DNA from: Camellia lanceoleosa | Taxonomy: Eukaryota > Streptophyta > Magnoliopsida > Ericales > Theaceae | Assembly (NCBI GenBank): GCA_025200525.1 | Contig: CM045762.1 | Span: 1,798,001-1,862,000, forward strand | DNA: 64,000 nt | Direction of reading: 5' to 3' | Shown: positions 50,620 to 61,260 of the stretch, piece after piece | Layout of the letters: each line of letters starts with the position of its first letter | Position numbering within the stretch: position 1 is the stretch's first letter | Program-made: the position numbers and the translations under genes | The notes under the pieces: model-generated | The model's input: only the letters and a program-made list of their open reading frames with translations | The model's database searches: none | Told to the model about the DNA's origin: nothing

Positions 50620-50741
50620 CCTTTGTGGGTGCGGTGGTTTGAAGCAATTTCGTGAAGAATGGGGGAGGTTGTGGAGGGTGAGGATGATGGAATGAGAGAT
50701 AGACACTTCATCAGCCGCGATGCAGGGATCACCATGCTCAT
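39499..50741 (-). CDS. RlmI-like SAM-dependent rRNA methyltransferase with PUA domain, probably organellar
   Basis: Eight minus-strand exons join in frame into 447 codons: 50741-50621, 49310-49085, 45918-45784, 42753-42531, 41936-41750, 40827-40643, 39846-39709 and 39627-39499. Residues 1-40 are Ser/Thr/Pro-rich with few acids, like a plastid or mitochondrial transit peptide. About 41-115 is the PUA-type RNA-binding domain. GQKTGFYADQR (248-258) and VLDMYCYSGGFALNA (274-288) begin the Rossmann fold. VDSS (299-302), RRDA (327-330) and the DPPKL catalytic-loop motif (350-354) follow, and the TCSCSG segment (387-392) is near the end. This layout matches bacterial RlmI, which makes m5C in 23S rRNA; the plant target is inferred. 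Introns are GT-AG except the last, which is GC-AG (39708-39628). Introns 1 to 3 are swollen by transposons. The start is the first in-frame ATG giving a phase match to exon 2. Confidence 0.92.
40068..40210. mobile_element. Foldback MITE (TGTGTTTGG type), copy 1
   Basis: GTTGTGTTTGAATTATGG at the left pairs with CCATGATCCAAACACAAC at the right. Between them, GGATTTGGGTAGGAATTTG pairs with CAAATCCCTACCCAAATCC. It forms a hairpin of about 140 bp in the intron between exons 6 and 7 of the methyltransferase gene. Confidence 0.75.
43470..45190 (+). mobile_element. Degenerate RTE-type LINE in intron 3 of the methyltransferase gene
   Basis: On the plus strand, antisense to the host gene, broken frames carry RTE reverse-transcriptase motifs. 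RIRKFDEETAEFALKMMKSN-like and GLDGV phrases lie near 43500-43590, and VPLYKNKGD near 43700. NNYRGIKLMNYTMKLYERVV lies near 43780-43840 and NQFEF near 43880. The central RT domain is missing. The C-terminal part resumes near 44770-45000 with MLYETKC, NEMRMLRWIRGKTKKDWI and RCNRL. About 43915-44760 is unrelated or unrecognisable. Stops throughout. Confidence 0.75.
46785..47355 (-). mobile_element. 5'-truncated L1-type LINE tail
   Basis: A run of 26 T (46785-46810) on the plus strand is the poly(A) tail of a minus-strand insertion. The adjoining minus-strand frame (47355-46930) ends with the Trp/Cys-rich C-terminal pattern of plant L1-type LINEs (LCLMWLICLEQNWRIFQ, then WFLHVLYGL), in and after the reverse-transcriptase zinc-binding domain. 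It lies in intron 2 of the methyltransferase gene, in the same orientation. Target duplications were not found. Confidence 0.65.
47723..48833. mobile_element. Non-autonomous Mutator-like element with long TIRs
   Basis: Terminal inverted repeats of about 170 bp start GGATTCGCCTCCCCTCCAGC on the left and GGATTTGCCTCCTCTCCAGC on the right. They share TGTCCAGCAGTTTCAACAGG or its close variant further in. Perfect 9-bp target copies TTCTTTTCA lie at 47714-47722 and 48834-48842, the diagnostic length for Mutator-like elements. The 1.1-kb interior has no transposase. It lies in intron 2 of the methyltransferase gene. Confidence 0.88.
48959..48983. repeat. Poly-C tract
   Basis: Twenty-five consecutive C lie in intron 2 of the methyltransferase gene, so poly-G on the transcribed sense strand. 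The exact length is prone to sequencing error. Confidence 0.85.
49428..49576. mobile_element. Foldback MITE (TGTGTTTGG type), copy 2
   Basis: The right end reads CTAACCAAACACAGCAT as in copy 3. The left arm (GGGAAGGAATTTGGGTAGG) pairs with the right arm CCAAATTACTCCCCAAATC region, and GTGAAATGTGAATAAAACA pairs with the ATATTTCACATAC region. The left tip is eroded. It lies in intron 1 of the methyltransferase gene. Confidence 0.65.
49677..49837. mobile_element. Foldback MITE (TGTGTTTGG type), copy 3
   Basis: ATGTTGTGTTTGGT at the left and ACCAAACACAGCAT at the right form 14-bp inverted ends with one mismatch. The arms GATTTGGAGAGGGATTTGG and CCAAATCCCTCCTCAAATC continue the hairpin almost to the centre (TATATTTTTTTTACAT). 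It is the best-preserved copy, in intron 1 of the methyltransferase gene. Confidence 0.8.
50581..50619 (-). repeat. (CT)n microsatellite at the intron 1 donor of the methyltransferase gene
   Basis: On the gene strand the exon ends CACAAAG and the intron begins GTCTCTCTCT. The donor GT is therefore directly fused to a CT repeat of about 35 bases. The reading frame stays open into the repeat (Leu-Ser repeats), so only the exon 2 phase match decides the exon end. Confidence 0.85.
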
Positions 50742-51019
50742 TACTTTCTTTGCCTATTTTTAGCCTAATTTTTTTGAGCAATTGGCTCAAATAGAGGGGT
50801 CTACACGTTCCGAATTAGTTCGGTAAAACCAATAATGATTTTATGATTTTGAGAATCAAATCAAATTATTATATTTGTAAAATTGGATTAGAATCAAATC
50901 AAAATAACGGTTTACTTCTAAAAAATTTTATTTATAAAAATAAATTATTAATATTATTAAAATAATTATTTAAACGGATTATATTTAACTCATGATAAAA
51001 ATTAAAAATATTAAGGCAT
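50742..51019. other. Upstream region of the methyltransferase gene
   Basis: This short AT-rich spacer would hold the methyltransferase promoter and 5' leader on the minus strand. No clear TATA box can be assigned. It ends where the Tat element LTR is proposed to start. Confidence 0.4.
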
Positions 51020-51787
51020 TGTTGGTTATATATTTTGTACGGGCCAATTATAGTTCGACGTATGGCAAGTTGAGGGTAATACGGGAAGACAATTCAAACC
51101 TTCGATCGTGATCGTACACGTGACAGTTAGTATTGGTTTTTATAAAAATTTACGTAATACTGGATTAGCAAAGAGATACAAAGTGATGTGGTTTCAACGG
51201 TTGCTCACATTTGAATTCAAAATCAGGAGGGAAGCCTAACTGCAGGTATTGGTATAGTGGAGCTAACTGTAAGGCAACATGATCAGCGATCATGTAGGAG
51301 CGGTTCGACGGTTAGAAGTGCAGTTCGATGGTTATCCTTAAGAAGTATAAATAACAAAGAAGGTCCCGGAAAAAGACCCTGGACTCAGATCCATAAAACC
51401 AGTTTTATTCTACTTTATTTTCTTTCTAGTTTTTACATTTCTTTTTCTTTACATTTCTATACTTCAAATTCCTGCATTGCACTGCACTTTGTTCATAGGA
51501 GTAGTTTCAAGTAGATTGTTGTTGTACACCTCTACGAGGCTGAATTGGATCATTGTAAGTCTTTCATTTTTACTTAATAAAATGCCGCAATTATTCTTTA
51601 TTTAATCATTGTCAGTTAATTCTTCTAAGCAAAGCCACCAGTAAAAGTCATCTTCATTGAGGCTGAAAGAACTAAAACACATTCGTCTGATAATTGGTTG
51701 GCAATTAATATTCTGTAAGGACTGATTGATCCCTGCTGGCACGCTCACAATTACAAAAATAACTTTCGAAAGCCAAAAAAGTCAACA
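51020..51787 (+). repeat. Probable 5' LTR of element C
   Basis: The proposed start is TGTTGGTTATATATTTTG and the end is AAGTCAACA, eight bases before the primer-binding-site-like sequence. Inside are TATAAATA at about 51346 and AATAAAATG at about 51578, suitable as TATA box and polyadenylation signal. The partner LTR is outside the window, so the ends cannot be confirmed. Confidence 0.5.
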
Positions 51788-51795
51788 TATATTTT

Positions 51796-51814
51796 TGGCA
51801 TGCCCGGTGGGACC
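51796..51814 (+). other. Primer-binding site of element C
   Basis: TGGCATGCCCGGTGGGACC follows the proposed LTR end. TGGC-start sites of this style are common in Tat-lineage elements. The exact tRNA is not identified. Confidence 0.5.
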
Positions 51815-51890
51815 AATTGAAATGTCTAGACATAGGAAACAAGGAGAAAATGAACGCTTGGAAGAAGGTGTGGAAGGAGAGGTAGAAATG

Positions 51891-54800
51891 TGTAATGACC
51901 CCAAAATATGGAGAAGAAATCATTTGTATTTAACTATGAGCTGAGGTGTGTAATTTAATTATATCTTTTGGAATTGAAGCATTATCTGTTGAGCCACAGC
52001 TTTCAAATTGAAATTACCGACCTTTATGGGTTCAAAAATCACAATTGAGGACTTGGATGTGTTAATGGAAATTTTTAGAACTATTTGGAAAACTTAATTG
52101 AAAATCTAATTTGTCTGGTTCGTTAATGTGCGTTTGGGTGGTTAACTTGGTACTGTAAATTGAAGGCCTTAGAGACTTCAGAAATCAGAACAGGGGACAT
52201 ATTTATGATCATTATAATTTTTAAAGTCATCTGGAAAGTTTAATTGAAATTTAATTTTGTGCGATTCGTAAGGGCGTGTTTGGCCTTCCGTAATTGTGTT
52301 AAAGTTTATATAGTTAAGCATATGGGTATATATGAGTTACAAGAGAGGACTTATCTTTTGGAAGCTCAAAATATCTAAGAAGAGAGGAGAAGACCCGTGA
52401 GAAAGAGAGCCGAGAGAGAGAGAGAGAGGGTTCACCATTGTTGAGAGTTTGAAGATGGCTTGAAGAAATTGGAGAGAAGAAGGAAAGCAACCATGGAAGC
52501 TTGGAGAAATTAAAAAGAACCATGAGGAAATCAAAGAGTGAACTAAAGTAAGATTAATTATCTTGAATCCTTGTGATCTTGAATCCTTGTGTTTAAGACA
52601 TTAATTTCATGAAATCATGATAATAGAAGAAGCTTTGAACCCATGAACCTTGATTTTTTTAAGAATTCATTGATTGAAAAAATAGAGTCATTAAATTTGT
52701 TTATTTTGAGATTATGGTGTTTGATGAAGAATAATAATGTGAAATTGGCTATGTATTAAAGGGTTTTGGGCTTTGATTTACATGTAATTAAGGGTTGATT
52801 TTGAAAATGAGAAGTCCCAAATTTTCAGCCATTTTCGGACTGAAACTGTCTAGGGCCACACGTGCAGCACTGTTCCCCCGCACGTGCGGAGATAGCTCTG
52901 TCCAGCCAACTTCGAATAAGCATATCTTTTTCATCCGGACTCCGTTTTGAGTGATTCTTAAGCCTAAAATCAATCCCCGGAAGTCTAGTTTCCAATGGCA
53001 CTGGTTTCACTCCCAAATTCTAAATACATAAATAGTTATGCCCAAATTAGTGACGACTGTTCACGTTATGTCAATTAGTTTTGTACCATTTCTTCACCTA
53101 AACCATTTCCCATCGATTTCTCCTGTTTTCTAAGACATGGATTACAACTTATTAGAGAGCTTGGTACCACCATGGCTAATTTATTGAATGATCAAAGAGA
53201 ATAAGTAAAGGATCGAGTATAATTTCATATTATGTGCTGTGCACTGTAATTGTAGGTCGAGACGAGGACATTATACCATTACCACCGGGAACCGATCACT
53301 GTGAGTAATAGTACTTTGATATACCTTTAACCGTTTATCGTTATTGATGTTAAATCTTCGTCGTAAGAATTATGTTGACATATATGTTATGTATGCTATG
53401 TGAGAAACACTGTGGTATTATGGAAACTTAAAAAGAGTTTGTGAAGTTATGTATGTTATATTAGAAACATTATGAAATTATGAAAATGTGTTATGTCAAC
53501 TCATGGGAATGATGTAACGGTTACCATTAAGACTCTGTTAATTACAAGGCAAGGCAACTATATTAACATATAAGAATGATTAAACAAAGGTATATGCTTT
53601 CGATTAATAGAGCACGTAAAGTAAGTTAGTTACCTAAAAGAATTTATGTTCGTTCTTGAAGAATAGATTCTGAGTAAATATAAGTAGCCATGTGTATCCA
53701 TATGAATTGAAGTTATTTTGCTATGTTGCTTATAAATTGGAAGTTATTCAGAATCTACGAGATAAGTGCAAAGTTTAGCATCATTGTGTGACCCTCATGA
53801 GAATGTGAATTAGTCTCTTATTGTTAAGCGTACGATAATGACATGATACAACAAGAAATGCTCTAGTTATGATATGTTCCATTTGAATTAATGAATGATG
53901 TTCAAGTATGTTTCAGGCATGTTTCTAGTATGTTACAAGTTCAGGTATGTTCAGGTATGTTTCAAGTATATGTTACAAGTTTAAGTCTGTTACAAGCTTA
54001 TGTATGTTACAAGTTTATGTTGTTACAAGTTTATGTATGTTACAAGTTTAAGTCTGTTACAAGTTCACGTATGTTACAAGTTCTTTGTATCAAGGGCTTC
54101 ATGCCAACTTTTCAAGGGCTTTTATGCCATATGTTTCAAGGGCCTTAGTGCCATATGTTGCAAGGGCTTTATGCCATATGTTTCAAGGGCCTTAGTGCCA
54201 TATGTTACAAGGGCTTTATGCTACAAGTTTCAAGGGCTTATAGCCACCATGTTTCAAGGGCCTCGTGCCACCATGTTTTAAGGGCATATAGCCACCATGT
54301 TTATGTTGCAAGATTGAACCTATGGCCGTTATGTACTTAGCACAGAATCAGACTAACTATGTGAACTTTACATCTTTATATGCATTACTATGTGTTATGT
54401 TTCAAGCTAAGCATCGTTTTATTTATGTATTACTATTCACTGAGCTTGGCTCACTCTGTTTAATGTCTGTTTCTGTAGGTAACCAACCAGGTGGTCAGTC
54501 CTAGTCATGACACCCGTTTTCTTTTGTCAACCTTCGTGGGTTCAGGCACTGCACGAAGCCATTTATTTTTTGTAAAGTCTATTGAAGTGTTGGCTTAATT
54601 TTGATTACCCATTTAAGGTTGAAGACATAGAACTTCAATGATTTTTGTATAAGTCCAATGATGGGATTGGGTCTATACGTATGTTTGTTTATCACCGATG
54701 CTACAAAATATGGTTTGGAGCTTTACCTATTTTCCATGATGAATGTGATGTATAAGAGGTCCTGGCATGTAGATGTAGCTCAATGGAATTTATATGTATA

Positions 54801-54916
54801 GTTATTTTCTTACTTTATGCTTCCGATGAGGCCCCGTATGTTATTTACAACAGGTTAAGTGTTCGTTTTCGAACGGGTCATGCCCAAACTTTTAGGGGCG
54901 GGTTTGGGGCGTGACA
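51891..54916 (+). mobile_element. Solo LTR D (Tekay-like), inserted in element C gag
   Basis: This single LTR of 3026 bp begins TGTAATGACCCC and ends GGGGCGTGACA. It is flanked by perfect AAATG copies (51886-51890 and 54917-54921). Its last 100 bases (GGCCCCGTATGTTAT, GGTCATGCCCAAACTTTTAG) and its inner GGTAACCAACC and minisatellite regions match the LTRs of element A, while the first part differs. It is a related family. No internal region or second LTR is present, so it most likely arose by LTR-LTR recombination after insertion. Removing it and one AAATG restores the continuity of element C's gag region. Confidence 0.9.
53925..54300 (+). repeat. Two adjoining minisatellites in solo LTR D
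   Basis: The first part (about 53925-54085) repeats TATGTTACAAGTTTA-like units of 16-20 bp. The second (about 54090-54300) repeats TTTCAAGGGCCTTAGTGCCA-like units of 22-24 bp, the same motif as in the LTRs of element A but with more copies. Confidence 0.85.
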
Positions 54917-54921
54917 AAATG

Positions 54922-57350
54922 CCTAATCCAGAGGATAATGTGATAACACATCCTGTGAAAACACCCATTTTATCAAAACCCATAGTCGAACAGACCAGCA
55001 CTTCAGAACAAGTACCACATGTTCATAATATTGGATGAGGCCAAGGAATTGGACCATCCACTGTTCCATCTACTCAGCCAATGAATCCATGAGGTGGTCT
55101 AGTAGATGCCATGGGACAGCAGTTAATGAACACAATGGAAAGGTGGGCAACATCCTTTTTGGATCGAATGAATACCCACCAACCAACAAACACAAGACAT
55201 ATGGAGGAAATTTCAAATGTCCCTCAGCAAAGATTGACTAGAGATAAACAGCCTATGCAAATTAATGGACATTCTAATGGTTAAACTAGTAATCAAAACT
55301 ATGAAAGACCATCACCTCGATCTTGGTATGAACCTATTTCGAGGCCTATAGCAAGTCAAAATGCCTTATTATTTAACAATGAAGCCATGCAAATTGGTGG
55401 ATCTGGCCCAGTACAAGAAAATGACATAAGGATGGTTCCAAATCCTATGTTCGAAGCCATACCTGGCACGAGGGGGTTCACTAATCCTTTATTCAAATTT
55501 ATACCCGGGGGTTTGGAAGGTTTTCCTACAATTGGAAGAGACACGACACCTGTTCCAGTACCTTTCGCAGGACAGGCTCAAAAGGGTCACCCATACCCCC
55601 AACAGCAGCCGGCACCACAGGGACAACCAGTCCCAAATATACCACCCTATGGACCAAGAGGACCCCAGACACAAGGTTGTCCACCAAATCCTGTGATTGT
55701 TCCTCCAGTAGTGGTTCAACAGGCACAAAATATGGTCCCTAGGGACCAAATTACTGATATTGTTAGAGAGATGTGTGGACCAATGGCTCGGGGGGTTCAG
55801 ACTCCTGTGTACAGGAAACCGTACCCAGAATGAGTAGATAGGGTACATGAATACCCAAGAGGTTTCAAGATACCAGATTTTGCCTTTTTTTATGGAAATG
55901 GAAACCAGTCAACGGTTGAGCATATTGCTAGGTTTACGGTTCAATGCAGTGAATTTACCAATAATGACTATATGAAGTTAAGATTATTCCCAAATTCTCT
56001 AACTGGGGGAGCATTTGTATGGTATATTAACCTTACACCTGGCTCTATCCAAACTTGGCAACAAATGGAAGAGGCATTTCATGCCCAATTCTTCCAAATA
56101 GAGCTAGATGTTTTCATGGCAGACTTGGCAAGATTGAGTCAAAGGCCTGATGAGAAGACTACTCAGTTTGTCGCCAGATTTAAAAGAGCACATAATAAAT
56201 GTAGGATCATCTTACCAGAGCTTGAATTTGTGAGATTGGCTCAAAATGGTTTGGAGTTTAGGCTTCGAAAGAAGTTTGACTCAACTGAGTTTAGAGACTT
56301 AGTGGAATTAACCTATAAGGTGTCTAGGTATGAAGCATTACTAGAAGAAGAACAAGATCGAAATAATGCATCGTACAAGACGTATTATAGAGATCCTAAT
56401 TATGAGATTGATGCAGCAGAGATTGTAGGGAAAGAACCTGTGATCTGTGAGGCATTAATTCATAAAGACACAATAATTGATCAGCAGTTTAAAAAGAAAG
56501 ACCTTCATAGGAAATACTCTTTCGACTTAACAAAGGCAGATGACATTTTTGATCGTTTGCTTGCTGCAAATTTCCTGAAGTTACCAAAAGGAGTCAAAAT
56601 TCCATCTCCAGAAGAACTTAAAGGAAAAGTGTATTGTAAATGGCATAAGTTTTGGTCTCACTCAACTAAAAACTGCATTGTTTTTCGAGACAGGATCCAA
56701 GAGCAGATTCGAAAGGGGAGTTTAAAATTCCCATCTAAAGCAGAAAAGGCCATGGGGATTGATACTAATCCATTCCCAGGAATTGGAGAGGTGGCAGCCA
56801 ATGTTATTATGCCAGACTTTCAAAACTTGTCCTTGAAAGAATTGGAAGAAGTCAATGTACAGATGCATGTTGCCAGCCAAACAACTGTCAAGAAAGACAC
56901 TGGAAATCCACCAGCTATTGGACAAGATTTCTCAGACCAGACGGAAGACTCTGATGAAGAAACACTGGATGACGACTCTTTAGAAGCAGCTGTCATGCAA
57001 AGAATGTGTCCCAGATGCAGGCTGAGCTACAAGTGGTTGAAAGGGCTTCTAATTGATGGGAAGCAATATTACAAGGATGTGCAAAGGCGTCCTAAACCAA
57101 CCAGTGCTTATAACAAAAAGGCCATATCCAACTAGTATTAGGCAGTATCCATTAATAGCTGAGCCAACAGCCACTAGAATGCATACTAAAGGCAAGAGGC
57201 CTTTACATGAGTCTAGACCACCTAATTATTACAGAATGGAGAGCAGTCATTCTAAAAGGAGATCGGAGAAAGGTTCAGTTTACGAGATCAAAGCTAGAGA
57301 TTAGCCTCCTAGACCAGCCTCACGCAGGACGGAAAGTGGCCACCTTCATC
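54922..57350 (+). pseudogene. Element C gag, degenerate
   Basis: The gene begins before solo LTR D at the ATG 51821 and resumes after 54921. The N-terminal part has several stops (near 55036, 55090, 55282). 55387-55833 is open and rich in Pro/Gln/Gly, and 55834-57135 is open after a TGA at 55831. The core at about 55845-56330 has the YPRGFKIPDF, TVEHIARFTVQC and KLRLFPNSLTGGAFVWYI blocks typical of Tat-lineage gag. The later CXXC/H region at 56630-56660 (YCKWHKFWSHSTKNC) is a zinc-knuckle-like motif. The frame shifts again near 57050-57130. Confidence 0.85.
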
Positions 57351-58718
57351 AAAGGCCTGAGTTAGGCCCAAAATAGGGAACCAGGGCCAAGCAGTGCCCT
57401 TCACAGCCAGCTTCGAAGATGGCTTCGAAGGAAGAAAGGAACAGTTCAACAGCTGGGTCAGTAGGTTCGTGGGTACCTGGAGTTCCAGATTGGTTTGTCA
57501 TGCAGAACAAACCTTGGGAAATGTCTACCCAGAGAAATGTTGTTGGAAACCAACGTAGGATGGTCAAACCTCATTTGGTGGCTCCAAACAATTGGGTATT
57601 GCTTAAGCACCCAAAAAACAAAAGAATCAAATATGGTCCCAGTGATTTCCAGGTCCCAAAGAAGGAAGATCCAATGAAGGTATACTCAGTACCAGAAGGA
57701 TCTGAAAGAAGGTGGAGAAAGCTCTTTATTGGTTCAGCTAAAGAACCAAGCAGAAGAAGAAGAAGATTCAAAGTCAGACCATAATCTAAAATCGACTCTT
57801 CCAGACAAAAGGAGTTGTAGCAGGGAGCAGTTGGCCAAAGTTCATTCCGAACTAAAGGCCAAGGAAAGATCCAGCTTGGCAGGATTGGAAAAAACTTTGA
57901 TGCAAAGTGATAGTGAGATATCAGATGAAGTCGTCCCAGGCCAAAGGAAGGGGATGGTTGAGGAAGAAATGTTTGAAGCCTTCATGGCTGAACAGATATT
58001 TTCGATCAAAAAACCAACAGAATCAAACCGTTCGAAGGAAGTTACTAATACAGAACTGCCAGAATGCAGCATGGAGGACGCTTCTGAAGTAATTGAACAA
58101 GTTGACCAAGAGGGAAAGTAGGTACAACTAGTCATCCAATTTGGCTCGTTTCCTCCGGTATCAGTGAATATGGTGCTTATATTACCACAGGAGTTTCAAG
58201 CTGAAGATGAAAACCAAGGTCAGGAGATTGACCCAATTCCAGTCTCCAGTGAAGACTCACAAGTAAGTATGGTGCAAGACGAATCCGAAGTAGCCACACC
58301 AATGGAAATTGAAGAAGAGAGTGAGGAAGAGGTAAGTATTAACCTCTCATACCCTTTTGAGGATCCTACGACGTCCATGACACAACATATCAAACCCTTG
58401 TATATCAAGGCCTTCTTCGATGGAATACAGATGAATCGAGTGCTGGTGGATAACGGGGCAGCAGTAAACCAACTTCCAAAATCTTCGTTGAAAAAACTAA
58501 GAAAGAAGAACCCCAGACTAATCCCAACCAGTATAGCTATTGCTGGTTTCACTGGAGACAAACAGATGGCTCAGGGAATTTTGCCCATCAACCTGAGTGT
58601 GGGAACCAGGGACTGCATGACGGCTTTCTTCGTTATCGACAGCAATGCTAAGTACAATGCTTTACTCGGTAGAGATTGGATTCACACTAACAAGTGTGTG
58701 CCTTCCTCTCTGCATTAG
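57351..58718 (+). pseudogene. Element C gag end and protease, degenerate
   Basis: Open pieces 57419-57784 and 57729-58121 are charged linker sequence. 58164-58718 holds the aspartic protease: VLVDNGAAVNQLP at about 58441 has D-N-G in the place of D-S/T-G, and YNALLGRDWIH at about 58653 is the second family block. The protein would cleave the polyprotein. Whether D-N-G is natural for this family or a mutation cannot be told from one copy. Confidence 0.75.
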
Positions 58719-59551
58719 AAGATAATGATGGCCTTGGGCAATGTAGAGACAAAGGAAATCAATGCAGATCTTCAACCCTTCATAGCTTGTGCAGACTTTA
58801 CAAAGGCCAAATTGTATATTGAAGGAGTGACACCACTCAGTATACTGAGAAAACCTGATGGATCAGCCGAAGTGACGGCTGATGAGGAATTGGCACACCT
58901 GAAGCACTTAGTCCAGGAAAGTGCTGATGAAGAGTTTGTCGTTAAGGATGAGAATGATGCCTGGTTGTAGGCAAAGAGATGAAACCCAAGAAGCCATGTC
59001 TTTGGCCTTAATTAAGTTCTCAGTATTGGATGTAAAATCAATAGTTCAGAAAGTGCAAGAGCAAGAGATAGAAGCCGTGATGATTGGTTGTAAAAAGGAA
59101 TAGCAACAGGTCAGATTTTTGGCCTTAGATAAATATTGTGCTTTGGACATTGAAACAAAAGTCTAGGAGATACAGGAGGAAGAAGCCTTGTGGATAGACT
59201 TTGTCTATGAGGAGGAAGGTAAAGATGTTGAGTCAAAGAAACTGGGAGTAGAAAAAAAGCAAGGAGATTGCTTCGAAGTCAGAAGGAATCAAAGAAGGAG
59301 CATCAGTAAGTTCTCAGAAACAAGACCCCTTAGAAGAAGTAAATTTAGGAGAAGGTTCTATACAACAACCCACCTATATAAGTGCTTGGTTGAATGCTCT
59401 TGACAGCGACCAATTATTGGTTGTTTTGAAGAAATATAAAGATTGTTTTACATGGTCTTATAATGAAGTACCAGGATTGGATAGGTCATTAGTAAAACAT
59501 AGGCTCCCTATAAGGCCTAATTTCAAGCCATATAAGTAAAAACCAAGAAGA
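58719..59551 (+). pseudogene. Element C protease-RT linker
   Basis: A TAG at 58717-58719 and later stops near 58968, 59101 and 59164 break this acidic, charged linker. Open pieces lie at 58725-58970 and 59188-59403. No domain is recognised beyond the expected spacer between protease and reverse transcriptase. Confidence 0.6.
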
Positions 59552-61260
59552 ATGAGTCCAGAGGTGATTCAGAAAGTTAAGGAGGAAATTCTTAGACTCC
59601 TCAAGGCAAGCTTTATTAGGACAATCAGGTACGTTGAATGGCCATCCAATATTGTGCCTGTAGTTAAGAAGAATGGTAAAATGAGGGTATGCATCGATTT
59701 TAGAAACTTAAATCTTACAACTCCAAAAGATGAGTATCCTATGCCTATAGTAGATTTATTGGTAGACAGTTCAGCAGGACATCAAATTTTATCAATGATA
59801 GATGGGCACTCTAGTTATAACCAAATTTGCATTGCAGAGCAAGACAGCATTAAGATGTCCTGGAAATGTTGACACCTTCGAATGGGTTAAAATGCCATTT
59901 GGCTTGAAGAATGCTGGGGCTACATATCAGAGGGCTATGAACACTATGTTTCATGACCTCATTGGAGGGTATTTAGAGTGTTATATTGATGACATTGTAG
60001 TGAAATCCCAATCCATGGAGGAACATTTGTTTCACTTAGAAGCAGCTTTCGAAAGAATGAAAAAGTTTAAATTGAAACTCAATCCTCTTAAATGTGTTTT
60101 TGGCGTATCATCTGGAAACTTCTTGGGCTATGTAGTACACAAGAAAGGAATACAAATTGACCAGAATAAAGCCAAAGCCATCACTAAAGCCAGACCTCCA
60201 TCAAGTAAGAAAGAATTACAAAAGTTCATTGGACAGGTTAATTTTCTTCGAAGATTCATTTCTAATACTGCAGGGAAAACTAAAGTATTTTCTTCCTTGT
60301 TAAGGCTAAAAGATGAAGAGGAGTTTGTGTGGACAGCAGAGCATCAAACTGCTTTTGAAGGAATCAAAGCCTACTTGGCCAACCCTACAATGCTGATGCC
60401 ACCAAAGGGTGATAAGCCCTTGAAATTGTACATAGCTGCAGTAGAGGATTCATTGGGAGTTTTCTTAGCCCAAGACAATGAAGAAGGCAAGGAGTAAGCT
60501 GTTTATTACCTTAGTAGGTTTCTAAATTCTTGTGAATGTAAATACTCAGTTGTAGAAAAGTTGTGCCTTGCATTGTATTTTGTTGTAATGAAATTAAAAT
60601 ACTATCTTTTGCCTACAACTGTCTTGGTAATTGCAACCACAGATTTGGTTAAATATATGTTATCTAGACCCATGTTGAGGGGAAGAATTGGCAAATGGAT
60701 ACTAGCTTTATCAGAATTTCATCTAGAATATGTCCCCCAAAAGGCAGTAAAAGGACAAGTTTTAGCTAATTTTTTTGGCAACCATCCATGTCAAACAGAA
60801 AGCCAAGAGATAATAGAACTTGGTATGGCTAGTGTTGAACCATGGCAAATGTGGTTCGATAGATCAAAAGCCAATGGTCTAACTGGAATTGGTGTAGTAA
60901 TTAAGTCACCATAGGGAGTAGAAACCACACATGGTTTCAAAGTGGATGAAAATGCTTGTTCCAATAATCAAACTGAATATGAAGCCTTAATAATGGGACT
61001 GGAAATACTTATTGGATTACAAGCTCATGCAGTTAACATATTTGGAGATTCTCAATTGGTAGTTAACCAAGTGAAAAGGATTTTCAAATGTCAAAGTATA
61101 AGCATGTTGCCATACTATGTTGTTGCATTACATCTGGTTTCTCAATTTCAGATAGCAAATGTAACTCATGTTCCAAGATTCTTGAATAATAAAGCTAATC
61201 ATGTGGCTCAGAAAGTTTTGAATTTCAAGAGAATGGATAATACTCAAAGGGACATAAGCC
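59552..61260 (+). pseudogene. Element C reverse transcriptase and two RNase H regions, degenerate
   Basis: The RT starts at about 59552. It shifts frame between 59802 and 59872 and continues to 60497 with an intact CYIDDIVVKS box near 59980-60010. A first RNase H follows to about 60914 in two frames (TAA at 60495, TAG at 60912). The second, archaeal-like RNase H spans about 60830-61230. It has QTEYEALIMGLE near 60970 and FGDSQLVVNQV near 61040. The first conserved block reads FDRSKA where the family usually has a Gly after Asp. Two successive RNase H domains are a known hallmark of Tat-lineage elements. Confidence 0.82.
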
